DNA of 36,837 nucleotides from the NCBI GenBank assembly GCA_017445385.1, contig JAFSUG010000007.1:1-36837 (forward strand). The letters run 5' to 3'. Below, in pieces: positions 36,321 through 36,837 of this stretch. A program made the translations under genes and the position numbers. The notes below the pieces were generated by a model. It was given only the letters and a program-made list of their open reading frames with translations, was not told the origin of the DNA and made no database searches. Each line of letters begins with the position of its first letter. Positions within the stretch are counted from its first letter, which is position 1. Source of the DNA: Oscillospiraceae bacterium. Its GTDB lineage: Bacteria; Bacillota; Clostridia; Oscillospirales; Oscillospiraceae.

Positions 36321-36665
36321 TTGGAAGGTAAAATCAAGCGCTATTTGCCAATCGGCATTTTCATCCTTTGTTTTTTACTGATCATGTCGTTTTGGCTCGG
36401 CAGGCAAACGCGCGGCGCACAGGCTGCCGTACCGAAGCCGCTGCCGGAAGCTGAGTATCAGACCGTAGCGCAGCCGATCAACATCAATACCGCTTCGGTA
36501 AAAGCGCTTACAGAGCTTCCGGAAATCGGTGAGAAAACCGCGAAGGCGATCGTTGACTACCGCGAAGAAAACGGTCCGTTTGCCACGATCTGGGATCTGG
36601 AGAGCGTTGCGGGAATTGGGGAATCGAAGATGGAATCGCTGGAGCCGTACGTAACCGTATCATGA
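36321..36665 (+). CDS. ComEA-like membrane-anchored helix-hairpin-helix protein
   Basis: 114 residues. One N-terminal transmembrane helix (about 8-26) precedes a short linker and a tandem helix-hairpin-helix DNA-binding domain (about 52-114; ININTASVKALTELPEIGEKTAKAI in pieces and WDLESVAGIGESKMESL). This is the layout of ComEA, which binds incoming DNA in competence, though short ComEA-like proteins occur in species not known to be competent. The start is a TTG at 36321 with GGGGGA upstream; no in-frame ATG fits before the membrane segment. No comEB or comEC is visible before the window ends. The stop is followed immediately by the palindromic repeat. Confidence 0.88.
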   Translation: MEGKIKRYLPIGIFILCFLLIMSFWLGRQTRGAQAAVPKPLPEAEYQTVAQPININTASVKALTELPEIGEKTAKAIVDYREENGPFATIWDLESVAGIGESKMESLEPYVTVS

Positions 36666-36837
36666 AAAAACCGTCGCTTTATTGGGGCGGCGCAAGTTAG
36701 GGATTATGCAGCCGCAAAGCGGATCTTTTCGTGCAATACTGCGTTATCAAAAGAGGGAATCCGACAGGATTCCCTCTTTCTCTGTCTTGTCTTGCGCAAA
36801 AATCTCTCGCTTTGCGGTGCTTCGCAGTTTTGAGCCA
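36665..36837 (+). mobile_element. Second copy of the palindromic repeat, cut by the window end
   Basis: 36685-36837 is nearly identical (a handful of differences over about 153 bases) to the reverse complement of 17523-17676. It contains an outer stem CCGCAAAGCG (36712-36721) / CGCTTTGCGG (36808-36817) and the inner hairpin GAGGGAATCC / GGATTCCCTC. The flank 36665-36684 (AAAAAACCGTCGCTTTATTG) differs from the other copy's flank, as expected if each copy sits in a different terminator. Confidence 0.88.

Overview
The window looks like a chromosomal piece of a spore-forming, Gram-positive member of the Clostridia, most likely an Oscillospirales-type gut bacterium. The reasons are a spoVAD-spoVAE pair, a phenylalanine T-box, MurT/GatD, an electron-bifurcating lactate dehydrogenase with a ferredoxin-fused EtfA, the DUF2325/DUF3793/flavodoxin cluster, S-layer-homology proteins, a fairly GC-rich coding style and many TTGACA-N17-TATAAT promoters. 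The species cannot be named from the sequence alone.

Layout. Positions 1-about 2826 are the inside of a large phage/conjugative-element structural protein that breaks off abruptly against the terminator of spoVAE. Next, on the minus strand, come spoVAE, spoVAD, an SH3-NlpC/P60 wall hydrolase, a small unknown protein, ireB and pheT-pheS with a T-box leader (2.8-9.6 kb). A plus-strand block follows: NAD(P)H-hydrate dehydratase, a lipoprotein, alanine racemase, a MazF/EndoA toxin with no adjacent antitoxin, and two unknown proteins (9.7-13.9 kb). A minus-strand SLH-SH3-NlpC/P60 protein faces away from the murT-gatD operon (13.9-17.4 kb). A 316-bp palindromic repeat fills the gap to an AraC-type regulator, which is divergent from an lctD-etfB-etfA-like operon (17.7-22.1 kb). 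A two-gene cell-surface cassette lies between etfA and a remnant of a second etfA (22.2-25.5 kb). Then come an operator-controlled DUF2325-DUF3793-flavodoxin operon, tRNA-Pro, an M50 protease, a radical SAM protein and its DUF2344 partner, tRNA-Ser, a nucleotide-sugar dehydrogenase, murI, an HtrA protease, a family 4 uracil-DNA glycosylase, a DacF-type carboxypeptidase and a ComEA-like protein (25.6-36.7 kb). The window ends inside a second copy of the palindromic repeat.

How the genes fit together. Much of the window serves the cell wall: D-Ala and D-Glu supply (alr, murI), glutamate amidation on lipid II (murT/gatD), D-Ala trimming (dacF), and two NlpC/P60 hydrolases. Energy metabolism is represented by lactate oxidation driven by flavin-based electron confurcation. 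Iron- or metal-responsive control is suggested by twin palindromes in front of the flavodoxin operon.

The most unusual material is non-coding. Two related elements of about 85-88 bp follow tRNA-Pro and tRNA-Ser. Their cores keep base pairing through compensatory changes, while their outer stems copy the 3' half of the neighbouring tRNA. There is also a tandem array of four mini-hairpins with GNA triloops, and a repeat family that appears to sit inside the loop of ordinary terminators.
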